DNA of 33,610 bases from a virus, in the IMG/VR virus record IMGVR_UViG_3300028829_004918, positions 1 to 33,610 of that record; one strand, 5' to 3'. Shown here in pieces: positions 7,020 to 15,129 of the stretch. The position numbers were made by a program, and so were the translations under genes. The first letter of the stretch is position 1; each line of letters starts with the position of its first letter. The notes under the pieces are model-generated. The model was given only the letters and a program-made list of their open reading frames with translations, was not told where the DNA came from and made no database searches.

Positions 7020-8478
7020 GTTATCGGACATTGAGTCTGAGAACGCAATACTAACAGCGATGTTTGAACACGGAGTGGATGCTTATGTAGAGCTTTGTGA
7101 TGTTATAGACTGCGAAACCTTTTCAAGTAAGAGAAACAAATTCCTATACAGGGCTTTGGAGAAGGCTTTCAAAACGGCGGTTCATGTAGACTTACCAAGT
7201 GTCATGACTGCCGCCACTCAGTTGGGAATTGAGAAGCATCTTAACACCAGTGGGATGGGTAGTCATATTGAGATGTTGATGCAGTCGCATGTGCGTCAAG
7301 ACAACTTGATGAACTTCGCCGCTCAAATCAAGAAGTTTGAACTCGCAAGGAAGATGCTGAAGATATCAAACCGTATTTCTCTTGACGTAAACAGCTTACG
7401 TGGAGACGAAACGATTGATGAGATTTTAGCAATCGCTGAGGTGCCACTGGTTGACCTGTTGCAAGAGGATGACCCCTCTAAGCAAACAGAGGAAATTGGA
7501 GAAGGCATTGAGGAATACATTGAGCACATTAAGGAGAACCCATGCGATCAGATTGGTATCTCTTCAGGGTTTCCCAGATTTGACGCGGCTATTGGTGGTG
7601 GATTACGTAGAAGGTGTGTTGACCTAGTATCTGCTCGACCAAAGGTTGGCAAGAGTGTTTGCGGGGACAATATTGCTATCAATGTGTGTAAGCAGGGGGT
7701 TCCTATCCTCATGCTTGATACGGAGATGTCCAAGGAAGACCACTTCAACAGGCTGATTGCCAATATGAGTGGTGTTCCAATTAACGACGTCGCCACCGCT
7801 AAGTTTGCAGCTGATCCAGAGCAGAACGTTGCTGTAATGGAAGCGGTGGATACCATCAAGAACATGCCATACACATACGCAAGTGTGGCTGGTCAGCCGA
7901 TGGACAAGATTCTCAACATTATCAAGCGTTGGGTGCTTCACGATGTGGGTACAGATGAGAACGGAAGAACAAACGATTGCGTTGTGATATATGACTATCT
8001 CAAGCTTATGAGTTCTTCTTCTATCAACAACAACATTCAGGAGTTTCAGGCTCTGGGTTTCCAGATCACGTCACTCCACAACCTATCTGTAAAATACGAC
8101 TTTGCGTGTGTGGCGTTTGTGCAGCTGAATAGAGAAGGTATCACGAAGGAGTCCACAGACGCTGTGAGCGGCTCTGACAGGCTCGTTTGGCTCTGCACCT
8201 CATTCAGCATCTTCAAGCTTAAATCGCCAGACGAGCTAGCTGAGGATGGTCCAGCGGCAGGTAACAGGAAATTGGTCCCGTTGGTATGCAGGCATGGTCC
8301 GGGAATGGAAGATGGGAACTACATCAACATCAACATGGAAGGCTCTCATGCTAGACTCAAAGAGCTTCGTACTCGCGATGAGATGAGAGCTAATCCCGAC
8401 GTCGATGGAGCTATTGAAGGAGCTGAGCTACCTTTTGAAGAGGAAACACTAGATGCCGAAAATGATCTCACAGAATAG
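6973..8478 (+). CDS. dnaB: replicative DNA helicase, DnaB family
   Basis: A hexameric 5'-3' helicase that unwinds the fork and normally binds the primase. The N-terminal 130 residues are the helical DnaB N-domain (ESENAILTAMFEHG, LPSVMTAATQLG). After a linker comes the RecA-type motor: GFPRFDAAIGGGLRR, Walker A RPKVGKS (222-228), LDTEMS (the H1a-like strand), Walker B VVIYDYLKLM and VAFVQLNREG, which aligns with the DnaB FSQLNR sensor. At 501 residues it is slightly longer than DnaB. The ATG at 6973 is chosen; GTG at 6991 has GGGGAG upstream and is an equally good start. Primase follows with a 26-base overlap. Confidence 0.92.
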   Translation: MGSTTGVTDVQERDDKLSDIESENAILTAMFEHGVDAYVELCDVIDCETFSSKRNKFLYRALEKAFKTAVHVDLPSVMTAATQLGIEKHLNTSGMGSHIEMLMQSHVRQDNLMNFAAQIKKFELARKMLKISNRISLDVNSLRGDETIDEILAIAEVPLVDLLQEDDPSKQTEEIGEGIEEYIEHIKENPCDQIGISSGFPRFDAAIGGGLRRRCVDLVSARPKVGKSVCGDNIAINVCKQGVPILMLDTEMSKEDHFNRLIANMSGVPINDVATAKFAADPEQNVAVMEAVDTIKNMPYTYASVAGQPMDKILNIIKRWVLHDVGTDENGRTNDCVVIYDYLKLMSSSSINNNIQEFQALGFQITSLHNLSVKYDFACVAFVQLNREGITKESTDAVSGSDRLVWLCTSFSIFKLKSPDELAEDGPAAGNRKLVPLVCRHGPGMEDGNYININMEGSHARLKELRTRDEMRANPDVDGAIEGAELPFEEETLDAENDLTE

Positions 8479-9439
8479 TTTAGCGGCTTTAAGCGATCAC
8501 ATTTGCGAATACTCAGAAGACTTGTTGCACGATTTGGGCATAGATCACTATTATCAAGGTGACACGGTGTTCATGCCATGTCCCATTCACTGTAGCGACG
8601 ACCCCAGAAGTGCTTCAATATCGCTGTCAAGGGGCATATGGAAGTGCTGGACCAGAAGTTGCCACGATGAGCACAAGGGATTGCTGAGTTTTGTAAGAGG
8701 TGTCCTTTCTGTTAATCAAGGAGTACCAGCTTCTTTTCCAGAAACCATTGGATATCTCAAGAATCTCTATGATGTTGATGTAGGGACTGTTGAATACGAA
8801 GAACGTGATTTTGTTATGCCTCCGCGAGAGTGGAAGCGTTTCACTATGGACGTTCCTAGAGCTGGCGGCTCGTTTTACTACATAAATCGTGGGTACAAAC
8901 AAGAGACGTTAGCCACATTTGGAGTAGAAGATTGCATCAAGAATGGTCACTACATGTTCGGCAGGAGTATTATTCCAGTCCAATGCGAAGGTGGAGTAAT
9001 AGTTGGATACATGGCAAGGGGAACCAAGAAGTATAGCTATCCCAAGTTTGTCAACTCTAGGGGATTGAGAAAGTCCCTGTTCTTGTACAACCTACATAGG
9101 GCGAAGAAGAGGATCATTGACAACACGATGATAATTGTGGAAGGTGCTGGCGACGTGTGGAGATTGCACGAAGCCGGTGCCGGAAACACAGTAGCAATAA
9201 TGGGTAAAGACATTAGCTACTATCAAACAGAGCTGCTGAAGGAACACTCCATTAAGAGATTGGTGGTTCTTACTGACAATGATCAGCCGGGCAGAGAGTC
9301 TAAGAGGTCTTTACAAAGAAAGCTGCATGATGATTTTGAGCTGATCTTCCCAAGAATGAGAAGAAAAGACATCGGAAACATGAAAGAAGAACAAGTTCGT
9401 AATACCATACTCACACAGATAAAAGGGTTGTACAAATGA
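8453..9439 (+). CDS. DNA primase, DnaG type (zinc and TOPRIM)
   Basis: It makes RNA primers for lagging-strand synthesis, acting with the helicase encoded immediately upstream. The N-terminus holds a zinc-binding segment, MPCPIH (C43, H46) and WKCWTRSCHDE (C65, C70). The middle carries a primase core (YYINRGYKQETLATFGVED), and the TOPRIM domain shows IIVEGAGDVWRLHEAG (catalytic glutamate) and VVLTDNDQPGR (DxD metal site). At 328 residues it is shorter than bacterial DnaG and lacks the C-terminal helicase-binding domain. The start at 8453 overlaps the helicase end; ATG 8462 is an alternative. Confidence 0.88.
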   Translation: MPKMISQNSLAALSDHICEYSEDLLHDLGIDHYYQGDTVFMPCPIHCSDDPRSASISLSRGIWKCWTRSCHDEHKGLLSFVRGVLSVNQGVPASFPETIGYLKNLYDVDVGTVEYEERDFVMPPREWKRFTMDVPRAGGSFYYINRGYKQETLATFGVEDCIKNGHYMFGRSIIPVQCEGGVIVGYMARGTKKYSYPKFVNSRGLRKSLFLYNLHRAKKRIIDNTMIIVEGAGDVWRLHEAGAGNTVAIMGKDISYYQTELLKEHSIKRLVVLTDNDQPGRESKRSLQRKLHDDFELIFPRMRRKDIGNMKEEQVRNTILTQIKGLYK

Positions 9440-10179
9440 CTAAGATTATTGGATTCTCTGGGAAAAAGCAGTCTGGAAAAGGAACTTCTTCAAACATGCT
9501 GCATGGCATGGTCATGAAGGGCAGGGGAATGATCAAGGACTTCCGTCTTAGCGACAACGGAGAGCTGATCATCCAAACTACCGACTCGGGAGGGACTCTA
9601 GATTGGGGAGTTTTTGACACCCAGCGGAGAGACGCCGCGTTTGTAGAGTACGCAGATAGAGAGCTTTGGCCTTACATTAAGATGTATAGCTATGCGGATA
9701 CTCTCAAGTGGCTGTGCGTTGACCTGTTTAACATTGATGCTTACAAAATCTACGGCAATGACGATCAGAAGAACGAGGAAACACAATACGAGTGGAAAGA
9801 TATGCCGGGTCTTCGTAAGAAGGGCAATATGACGGGCAGAGAATTCATGCAGCACTTTGGTACTAACATCATGAGAAGAATGTACCAGAACGTGTGGGTC
9901 GACAACACAATGAAGCGTATTCTCAGCGAGGGAAGCAAGATCGCCGTTATTGGGGATGTGAGATTCCCTAGTGAATCAGACGCCATTTTGGAAGCTGGGG
10001 GAGACGTGGTTCGTCTAACCAGAAATCCATACGACGACAAGCATGAAAGTGAGCTTGCACTCGACCCCGACAAGTATGACGTAAACAAGTTCACCCATTT
10101 GGTGGACAACGAAGACTCAGACATTAAAGACTTATGCTGGTTCATCAATGAAACTTACAAAGGGGAGATTGCTGTATAA
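9436..10179 (+). CDS. deoxynucleoside monophosphate kinase
   Basis: A 247-residue P-loop kinase of the phage dNMP kinase family (like T4 gene 1), converting dNMPs to dNDPs for the phage dNTP pool. The Walker A is GFSGKKQSGKGT (6-17), followed by an insert rich in charged residues, then YADTLKWLCVDLFNI, TGREFMQHFGTNIMRRMY (NMP-binding type helix) and VIGDVRFPSESDAI with a D-x-R substrate element. It complements nrdB and dut in the same unit. The ATG overlaps the primase stop codon by four bases and the stop shares a base with the next start. Confidence 0.88.
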   Translation: MTKIIGFSGKKQSGKGTSSNMLHGMVMKGRGMIKDFRLSDNGELIIQTTDSGGTLDWGVFDTQRRDAAFVEYADRELWPYIKMYSYADTLKWLCVDLFNIDAYKIYGNDDQKNEETQYEWKDMPGLRKKGNMTGREFMQHFGTNIMRRMYQNVWVDNTMKRILSEGSKIAVIGDVRFPSESDAILEAGGDVVRLTRNPYDDKHESELALDPDKYDVNKFTHLVDNEDSDIKDLCWFINETYKGEIAV

Positions 10180-11216
10180 TGCTAATCGAGTACATCAGAA
10201 GCAGCAGTTATTCCAATTGGGACTTCTGCCAGATGCAATACTTTATGACATACGTCCTTGGATACAGTAGTCCCAGCGGTCAAAAAGCCGAAATCGGAAC
10301 GATGGTACACAAAGTGATGGAATGTCTCGCGAACTTGAAAAAAGCAGAACAGGACTTGAAAGGGAGACAAACTAAGCTATCATTTACAGATGATGCCGTG
10401 GGGCTGATAGAGGTCCACAAGAACGATCTGAGGAAGAAATCGCTGATTGAGTCGCTGATTGAGACCAGCTACCAGCACTACAAGAAAACTTCCATCCACA
10501 AATGGCCCCCGCGATTCCGCAAGGACGTGGTGAACCTGACTTATCAAATCCTCTCATGGAGCAAAGGGGCTTTTGACCCAAGGAATAGGAATATTCTCTA
10601 TCCAGAGCCTCACTTTGATATCACCATTGACGAGCCGTGGGCGGCTTTTGAAGGCAAAGACACAGAAGGAAATCCAGTTAAAGGACAGCTTGGTATTAAG
10701 GGAACTATCGACCTTGTGACCACTGTAGATGACAATACCATCGAGGTCATCGACTGGAAGACTGGACAGAGGAAGAATTGGGCAACTGGAGCTGAAAAAG
10801 ACCTAGCAGCACTTCGCAACGACCCCCAATTACTCCTGTACTATTACGCCATATCGCACATGTTTCCTCAATATGAACACGCGATTATGACTATCTTCTT
10901 TGTTAGAGACGGTGGTCCATTCAGTCTTTGCTTTGATCCATCAGATAGAGACCGTTTCTTAGATATGCTAAAGAAACGTTTCCTTGAGATCAAGGGTAAT
11001 GTAACTCCACAGCCACTTAACTACAGAGACCATGCCACTAAGCCAAATTGGAAGTGTTCCAGACTATGTCACTTCTATAAGAACAATTGGCCGGGCACTA
11101 ACACAAGAATGTGCAATCATGTTGAAGCTCACATCAAAAAGGAAGGTATTGATTCAGCTGTCGAGAATCTTACGAAAGATGGGTTTAGCGTTGGGTATTA
11201 CGAAGCACCCGGCTAA
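10179..11216 (+). CDS. Cas4/AddB-like PD-(D/E)XK nuclease with candidate Fe-S cluster
   Basis: A RecB-family nuclease of 345 residues. The N-terminal motif is SNWDFCQMQYFMTYVLGY, and H44 (TMVHKVME) is the usual RecB histidine. The catalytic aspartate is in KGTIDLV and the catalytic D-x-K in VIDWKTGQ. A Q-rich helix motif follows (DPQLLLYYYA). Cysteines C17, C293, C297 and C312 are arranged as one near the N-terminus and three near the C-terminus, the pattern of the 4Fe-4S cluster in Cas4, AddB and Dna2. There is no CRISPR array or cas1/cas2 nearby, so a role in DNA end processing or replication is more likely than adaptation. Confidence 0.88.
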   Translation: MLIEYIRSSSYSNWDFCQMQYFMTYVLGYSSPSGQKAEIGTMVHKVMECLANLKKAEQDLKGRQTKLSFTDDAVGLIEVHKNDLRKKSLIESLIETSYQHYKKTSIHKWPPRFRKDVVNLTYQILSWSKGAFDPRNRNILYPEPHFDITIDEPWAAFEGKDTEGNPVKGQLGIKGTIDLVTTVDDNTIEVIDWKTGQRKNWATGAEKDLAALRNDPQLLLYYYAISHMFPQYEHAIMTIFFVRDGGPFSLCFDPSDRDRFLDMLKKRFLEIKGNVTPQPLNYRDHATKPNWKCSRLCHFYKNNWPGTNTRMCNHVEAHIKKEGIDSAVENLTKDGFSVGYYEAPG

Positions 11217-11397
11217 GAGTCCCATATTCACAAGAGAAATCATTGAGATAGAGAAGAGGCTCTATGCACGCATTAGAATGCGTAACCTCCTCTCTTCTCA
11301 ATTCGGCACTGGATATCCTCCTGACATCATCCGCAGAGCCTGCATCTTAATAGAAAGCTCGTATAATGGGCCTAATGTCACTCAACCGCGTGTATAA
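11179..11397 (+). CDS. small hypothetical basic protein, 72 aa
   Basis: ATG 11179 starts inside the end of the nuclease gene. The 72-residue product is basic and rich in Ile and Arg (EIIEIEKRLYARIRMRNLL), probably helical. An earlier in-frame ATG at 11032 lies fully within the nuclease gene and is not favoured. TTG 11191 is a third option. No family is recognised. The bases from 11217 to 11365 belong to no other likely gene, which supports it. Confidence 0.5.
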   Translation: MGLALGITKHPAKSPIFTREIIEIEKRLYARIRMRNLLSSQFGTGYPPDIIRRACILIESSYNGPNVTQPRV

Positions 11398-11746
11398 AAC
11401 AGAAGTGCTTGGTAGTTCTTCCTTCGCCGCTGGCTTAGATGAAGGCAGACCTGTTAAGGTTTCAAGTAACAAAACTTGGGAAGTTAACTGTGCTTTTCAA
11501 AAGAGAGTAGTTGGACCAAAAGTGCCAAAGTCTCGTTTCTGGGAATGCTCTGGAGACGAGGATTACCTATGGATATATGCTGACGAAGTGCATTCTATCT
11601 CTCCCGGTGATACATGCAAGTGTAATTACCTGCAAAACGGTGAATTTGACTTCAATGTGACAAAAGAGGTCTCCTTCATTGTGAGTGACGTCAGCGTAGA
11701 CCATGAAAACTATCGAATGACTATCAGGGGGAAGTGTAATGCTTAG
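11366..11746 (+). CDS. hypothetical protein, 126 aa
   Basis: Start at ATG 11366, with in-frame ATG 11375 as an alternative. The 126-residue product is predicted mostly beta by its alternating pattern (TWEVNCAFQKRVVG, EVSFIVSDVSVDHENYRMTIRGKC) and has three cysteines (residues 42, 61 and about 89) besides C124. No signal peptide, no known motif. It ends by overlapping the start of the Tat-signal DUF1501 gene by eight bases, the only clue to a link with that gene. Confidence 0.6.
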   Translation: MGLMSLNRVYKTEVLGSSSFAAGLDEGRPVKVSSNKTWEVNCAFQKRVVGPKVPKSRFWECSGDEDYLWIYADEVHSISPGDTCKCNYLQNGEFDFNVTKEVSFIVSDVSVDHENYRMTIRGKCNA

Positions 11747-12982
11747 TAGAAGAAATTTTCTCGCCGCTCTATCTGCCGTATCAATGGCTCGTCCCGCAGC
11801 AGCCGCAAAAGAAGCTACCAGAGGCAAATCCACCATGCTTATCTGGCTGTCTGGTGGACCCCCAACTATTGACATGTGGGACTTGAAGCCCGGCTCTAAG
11901 AACGGTGGACCATTCAATCCAATTTCTACCACCGGAGATTTCCAAATCTCAGAAAAGATGCCACTACTCGCTAAATCTGGCAAAGACTTCTCTATCGTGA
12001 GAACTATGTCAACGCGAGAAGCAGAACTATGTCAACGCGAGAAGCAGACCACGCCAGAGCATCTTACTTCATGCACACCGGCTATGTCCCCAATCCTTCT
12101 ATCAAGCACCCATCTATAGGGTCAATTGTAGCTAAAGAGGTTGGACCCGCCCTTCCTGACCTAGAAATCCCCGCATACTGCTCCATTGGGAAGAACAAGT
12201 TCGGTGGAGGCTACTTAGGTGCTGAATTCAACCCCTTTGTAATCAACACTGACGGTAACGTTCCCAACATTGGTAAGGCTATCAAACCAAGCAGGTTAAC
12301 GCTGTTGAACATGATTGAGGAACAGTTCTCCAAGGGTAATCGCGGAGACCTTCCTGACGAGCACAGAAGATTGGTTAACAAGGCTGTTCAGTTAACTACA
12401 AGTAAGCAATTGGAGTCAATCAAGGTGCAGTATGAGCCACAGGTGGTTCGCGATGCCTATGGCGACACAACGTTTGGGCAGTCAGTGCTAATGGGGCGAC
12501 GTCTGATGCAAACGGGAGTACCTTTCGTTGAAGTCAATTGGGGAGGGTGGGATTTACATGTAGATGTTCACGGCAGACTTGAACAGAAGTTGCCAGAGCT
12601 GGACAGAGTTGTCTCATCTTTGTTTTCTGACCTGAAACGCTTGGATATGTGGCACGATACGGCTATTATCATCATGGGCGAATTTGGACGCACTCCGAGG
12701 ATTAATGCAAATGCAGGACGAGATCACTGGGCTTCAACTTGGTCGGCTGTTATTGGGGGAGGGCTATTCCACGGCGGTAGGGCATATGGAAAGACTTCGC
12801 CTGATGGAAAAAGTATCTCTGACGGAAAACCGTTTACAGCTGGCGACCTTCTCTGCACAGCTTATCAGGCAATGGATATCGACCCGGAAAAGCTCTACAT
12901 GAGTAAGAGCGGAAGACCTTTGAAACTAGGAAATGGTGGGAGAACTATCAGTGGACAATGGGATGATAAGAGAAGAACTTAA
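11739..12982 (+). pseudogene. Tat-exported DUF1501 family protein, frame broken by a 23-bp tandem duplication
   Basis: DUF1501 proteins are sulfatase/phosphatase-like (alkaline-phosphatase superfamily) exported proteins abundant in Planctomycetes. The N-terminal frame opens with a Tat signal, SRRNFLAALSAVSMARPAAAA, then IWLSGGPPTIDMWDLKP and runs to FSIVRTMSTREA; it then reads about 30 foreign residues and stops at 12119. The rest of the domain continues in another frame: STREADHARASYFMHTGY, then GEFGRTPRINANAGRDHWASTW and ISGQW to 12982. Removing one copy of the 23-bp repeat gives 1221 bases, a 406-residue intact protein with the expected junction READHARASY. So the gene is either switched off, recently broken or misassembled; all other features look functional. 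The family is secure and the cause of the break is not. Confidence 0.9.
12001..12046 (+). repeat. perfect 23-bp tandem duplication inside the DUF1501 gene
   Basis: Two identical 23-base units (12001-12023 and 12024-12046) beginning GAACTATGTCAACGCG follow each other without spacer. The following two bases also match, so a slippage or recombination event could remove either copy seamlessly. The unit length is not a multiple of three, which shifts the frame in the middle of the conserved TMSTREADHAR segment. Confidence 0.95.
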
Positions 12983-13193
12983 TGAATATTTCATACCACC
13001 TAGTCCTTATGGACCTAGTGGAATAAGTCTTTGGGTGTATCCATTGCAATACAAGGAGCCTGCCATCACCACGGTGGCAGGTTTCTCAAGGAGTCAAGTT
13101 TCGAGGAGTCCGCTCACCAGAAGAGAAGGGTTCTCTCAAGCTCCAGTTGATCAAATGCTAATGAATGCTTATCGCAGCGATGGCACTCCATGA
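12951..13193 (+). CDS. hypothetical protein, member A of a three-gene paralogue set
   Basis: Start taken at GTG 12951 with GGGAG at 12938-12942; ATG 12963 is the alternative. It overlaps the DUF1501 end. The 80-residue product shares two segments with the 136-aa protein at 13303: FIPPSPYGPSGIS (against FVPESLRPAVSGIS) and LTRREGFSQAPVDQMLMNA (against LTRRERFEKAPIDKMLRDA). The DNA is much less similar than the protein, which suggests old paralogues held by selection. No fold or function is recognised. It may be a shortened copy, since the middle and tail of the longer member are missing. Confidence 0.7.
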   Translation: MDNGMIREELNEYFIPPSPYGPSGISLWVYPLQYKEPAITTVAGFSRSQVSRSPLTRREGFSQAPVDQMLMNAYRSDGTP

Positions 13194-13282
13194 ATTTCTT
13201 ATTTTGGGGTAAGAAAAAGGGCGAGGCTCTGCATAGATACAGTCTTGAGAATTGCTTTGTTCCAGCTAAGCTACGCGGCTAA
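13190..13282 (+). CDS. very small hypothetical protein, member B of the paralogue set, 30 aa
   Basis: ATG 13190 overlaps the previous stop as ATGA. The 30-residue product begins MNFLFWGKKKGE and ends YSLENCFVPAKLRG. The last 12 residues match the start of the 136-aa protein (LEHMFVPESLRP), so this looks like a peptide carrying only the N-terminal motif of that family. The Lys-rich patch also echoes the TKKKKVGIF near the C-terminus of the longer member. Its size alone would not justify a call; the overlap and motif do. Confidence 0.55.
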   Translation: MNFLFWGKKKGEALHRYSLENCFVPAKLRG

Positions 13283-13302
13283 ATACACTTACAGGAGACA
13301 TA

Positions 13303-13713
13303 ATGCCAAGAATTGACCCAACTGCTTTAGAACATATGTTTGTGCCAGAATCATTGAGACCAGCAGTGTCTGGTATTTCTATGGATATGATGGGGTTTGG
13401 AGACTTCGAAGCGGCACCAATGAGGAAGCGGAAAAGTGGCTTTGAGACGTCGATCAGCCTGACACGCGGTAAACTGCCAGACAACATTCTTACGCGACGT
13501 GAGAGATTTGAAAAAGCTCCTATTGATAAGATGCTGAGAGACGCCTCTTTCCCACCAAAGCGTTGGGTGCCAAGAAACTTTGACAGTTTCGGAAAACTCG
13601 CCCAAAATCTGGAGATGTCACGAGACTTTACCAAGAAGAAGAAAGTCGGCATCTTCCAAAAAGTAGGCTCTGCTATTGAAAGTTACATGAAATACGCCTT
13701 CGGAACTGGATAA
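13303..13713 (+). CDS. hypothetical protein, member C of the paralogue set, 136 aa
   Basis: AGGAG lies just before ATG 13303. The 136-residue protein is the longest of the set: LEHMFVPESLRPAVSGIS (about 9-26), a Met-rich GISMDMMGFGDFE, a basic stretch (MRKRKSGFE), then NILTRRERFEKAPIDKMLRDA (about 61-81), and a C-terminal TKKKKVGIFQKVGSAIE helix. It is basic overall and has no signal peptide. The gene ends nine bases before the polymerase start, so it is in the same unit as the split DNA polymerase. A role with the replisome is possible by position only. I do not recognise the family. Confidence 0.7.
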   Translation: MPRIDPTALEHMFVPESLRPAVSGISMDMMGFGDFEAAPMRKRKSGFETSISLTRGKLPDNILTRRERFEKAPIDKMLRDASFPPKRWVPRNFDSFGKLAQNLEMSRDFTKKKKVGIFQKVGSAIESYMKYAFGTG

Positions 13714-13722
13714 AGGAAGATT

Positions 13723-15129
13723 ATGACAGAGTGGTTTCCGCTACACAACAGGACTCATTACAGCTTGTTAAAAGGGTTCTCAAAACCGGAAGAATTAGTA
13801 AAAAGGTGTGTAGACAATGGATATAGGTTATGTGGAATTGCTGATTTCAAGTCTCTTGCAGGAACAGTCGCGTTCAGCAAGAAATGTGACGGAGCCGTGC
13901 AAAAAACCTGCTATGTAGATCAGTCGCAAGCTGAGCTGCACAGGATTCTACTGGCTTCTGAAATGAAAGCCACTCTAAGAAAAGCAAAGAAGCTCGCTGC
14001 TGGAGAAGAAGACTTCTGGTGCAAGGAATTTTTCCTCACGGACAATTACTACGTGCCCAACGCGGATGAATCCGCTACTATTAATGATCCAGAGGGTATG
14101 GCGATTCTTCAGGAGATAGAGAGTAGGCTTGAAGACTACAGTATCCTGAATCCGCCCATGCTTCCAACTTTCCCCACTCCCAATGGAGAAACTGAAGAGG
14201 AATACCTGAAGGAGATGTGTCGCGAGGGATGGAGAAAGTTTGTTAATGGTAACAACTTCTCAAAAGAGAAAAAGCAGGAATACCTAGACAGGTTCAACAA
14301 AGAGTTTAGTGTTATTGAAAATGCTAATCTGTTTGGCTACTTCCTGATCGTTCAGGACATTATGAACTATGCCAAGAAGAATGGCTGGATGACTGGTCCG
14401 GGGAGAGGCAGTGCCGCTGGATGCCTCATCTCATACCTCATTGGTATTACACAAATCGACCCTATTGAATATGACTTGATTTTTGAGAGATTCTTTAACG
14501 CTGGACGTTCATCAAAGGGTCACGTTTCGCTGCCCGACATTGATATGGACCTTCCCAAGAGATGCCGTCAAAAGATTGTTGACTACGTAAAAGAGCAGTA
14601 TGGGGAAGATCGCGTTTGTCAGATGATCACGTTGGGGAGATTGCAGGGGAGAAGTGCTGTCAAAGAGGTGGCTCGTGTAACAGAGGCATGTCATCACGCC
14701 GAAGTGAACGAAATCACCAAATACATTCCTGACGAAGCGGATATTGCAGATGAACTACAGGTGATGGATGAAGAAGACCGTTCCATTATCAGGTGGGCTT
14801 TGGAATTTGGCAACAAGAACCTGAAGGACTTTTGCTACATTGAAGATGGTGAGTTCCACGGACCTCACGCAGAGCTGTTTAAGACAGCAATTGAGATTGA
14901 GGGGACATTTAAGTCTCAGGGGAAGCACGCGGCTGGAGTGGTAATTTCTCAAGAGCCTCTTCAAGATGTGTGCCCAATGACTAGGGATAAAGAGGGAAAT
15001 CCTATCGCAGCCTTGGAGATGTCCGGATTGGAAGACTTGGGACATGTGAAGTTTGACTTCTTGTCTATTAACTATTTGGACAAGACAATGTGTACAGAGG
15101 AATTGATAGGAGAACGTACTAATGGCTAA
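13723..15129 (+). CDS. DNA polymerase III alpha (DnaE), N-terminal half: PHP remnant and palm
   Basis: Family C polymerase, first of two gene-encoded halves (468 residues). It opens with a PHP-like segment, FPLHNRTHYSLLKGF, in which the second histidine of HxHS is replaced and a long middle part is missing, so PHP metal binding is unlikely. The palm follows: GYFLIVQDIMNYAKK, TGPGRGSAAG, catalytic D272 and D274 in SLPDIDMDL, the QGRSAVKEVARV segment, GKHAAGVVIS and the third catalytic aspartate D445 in VKFDFL. The protein stops 23 residues later, exactly where family members run on into the fingers. The fingers are in the gene starting at 15799. It overlaps the exonuclease start by eight bases (ATGGCTAA). 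Confidence 0.9.
   Translation: MTEWFPLHNRTHYSLLKGFSKPEELVKRCVDNGYRLCGIADFKSLAGTVAFSKKCDGAVQKTCYVDQSQAELHRILLASEMKATLRKAKKLAAGEEDFWCKEFFLTDNYYVPNADESATINDPEGMAILQEIESRLEDYSILNPPMLPTFPTPNGETEEEYLKEMCREGWRKFVNGNNFSKEKKQEYLDRFNKEFSVIENANLFGYFLIVQDIMNYAKKNGWMTGPGRGSAAGCLISYLIGITQIDPIEYDLIFERFFNAGRSSKGHVSLPDIDMDLPKRCRQKIVDYVKEQYGEDRVCQMITLGRLQGRSAVKEVARVTEACHHAEVNEITKYIPDEADIADELQVMDEEDRSIIRWALEFGNKNLKDFCYIEDGEFHGPHAELFKTAIEIEGTFKSQGKHAAGVVISQEPLQDVCPMTRDKEGNPIAALEMSGLEDLGHVKFDFLSINYLDKTMCTEELIGERTNG

Noticed and set aside
4720-7610. A shared 15-base string GGTGGTGGATTACGT in the recA-like and helicase genes
   Set aside because: It encodes the same GGGLR motif of the RecA-fold family in both and is a coincidence of related protein motif and codon choice rather than a repeat element.
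10179-11216. CRISPR-associated Cas4 role
   Set aside because: No cas1, cas2 or repeat array is present; the RecB-type nuclease fold alone does not imply CRISPR adaptation.
11567-11983. A 138-codon open frame on the - strand
   Set aside because: It is antisense to the DUF1501 signal region and has no family-like sequence; the + strand protein motifs are clear.
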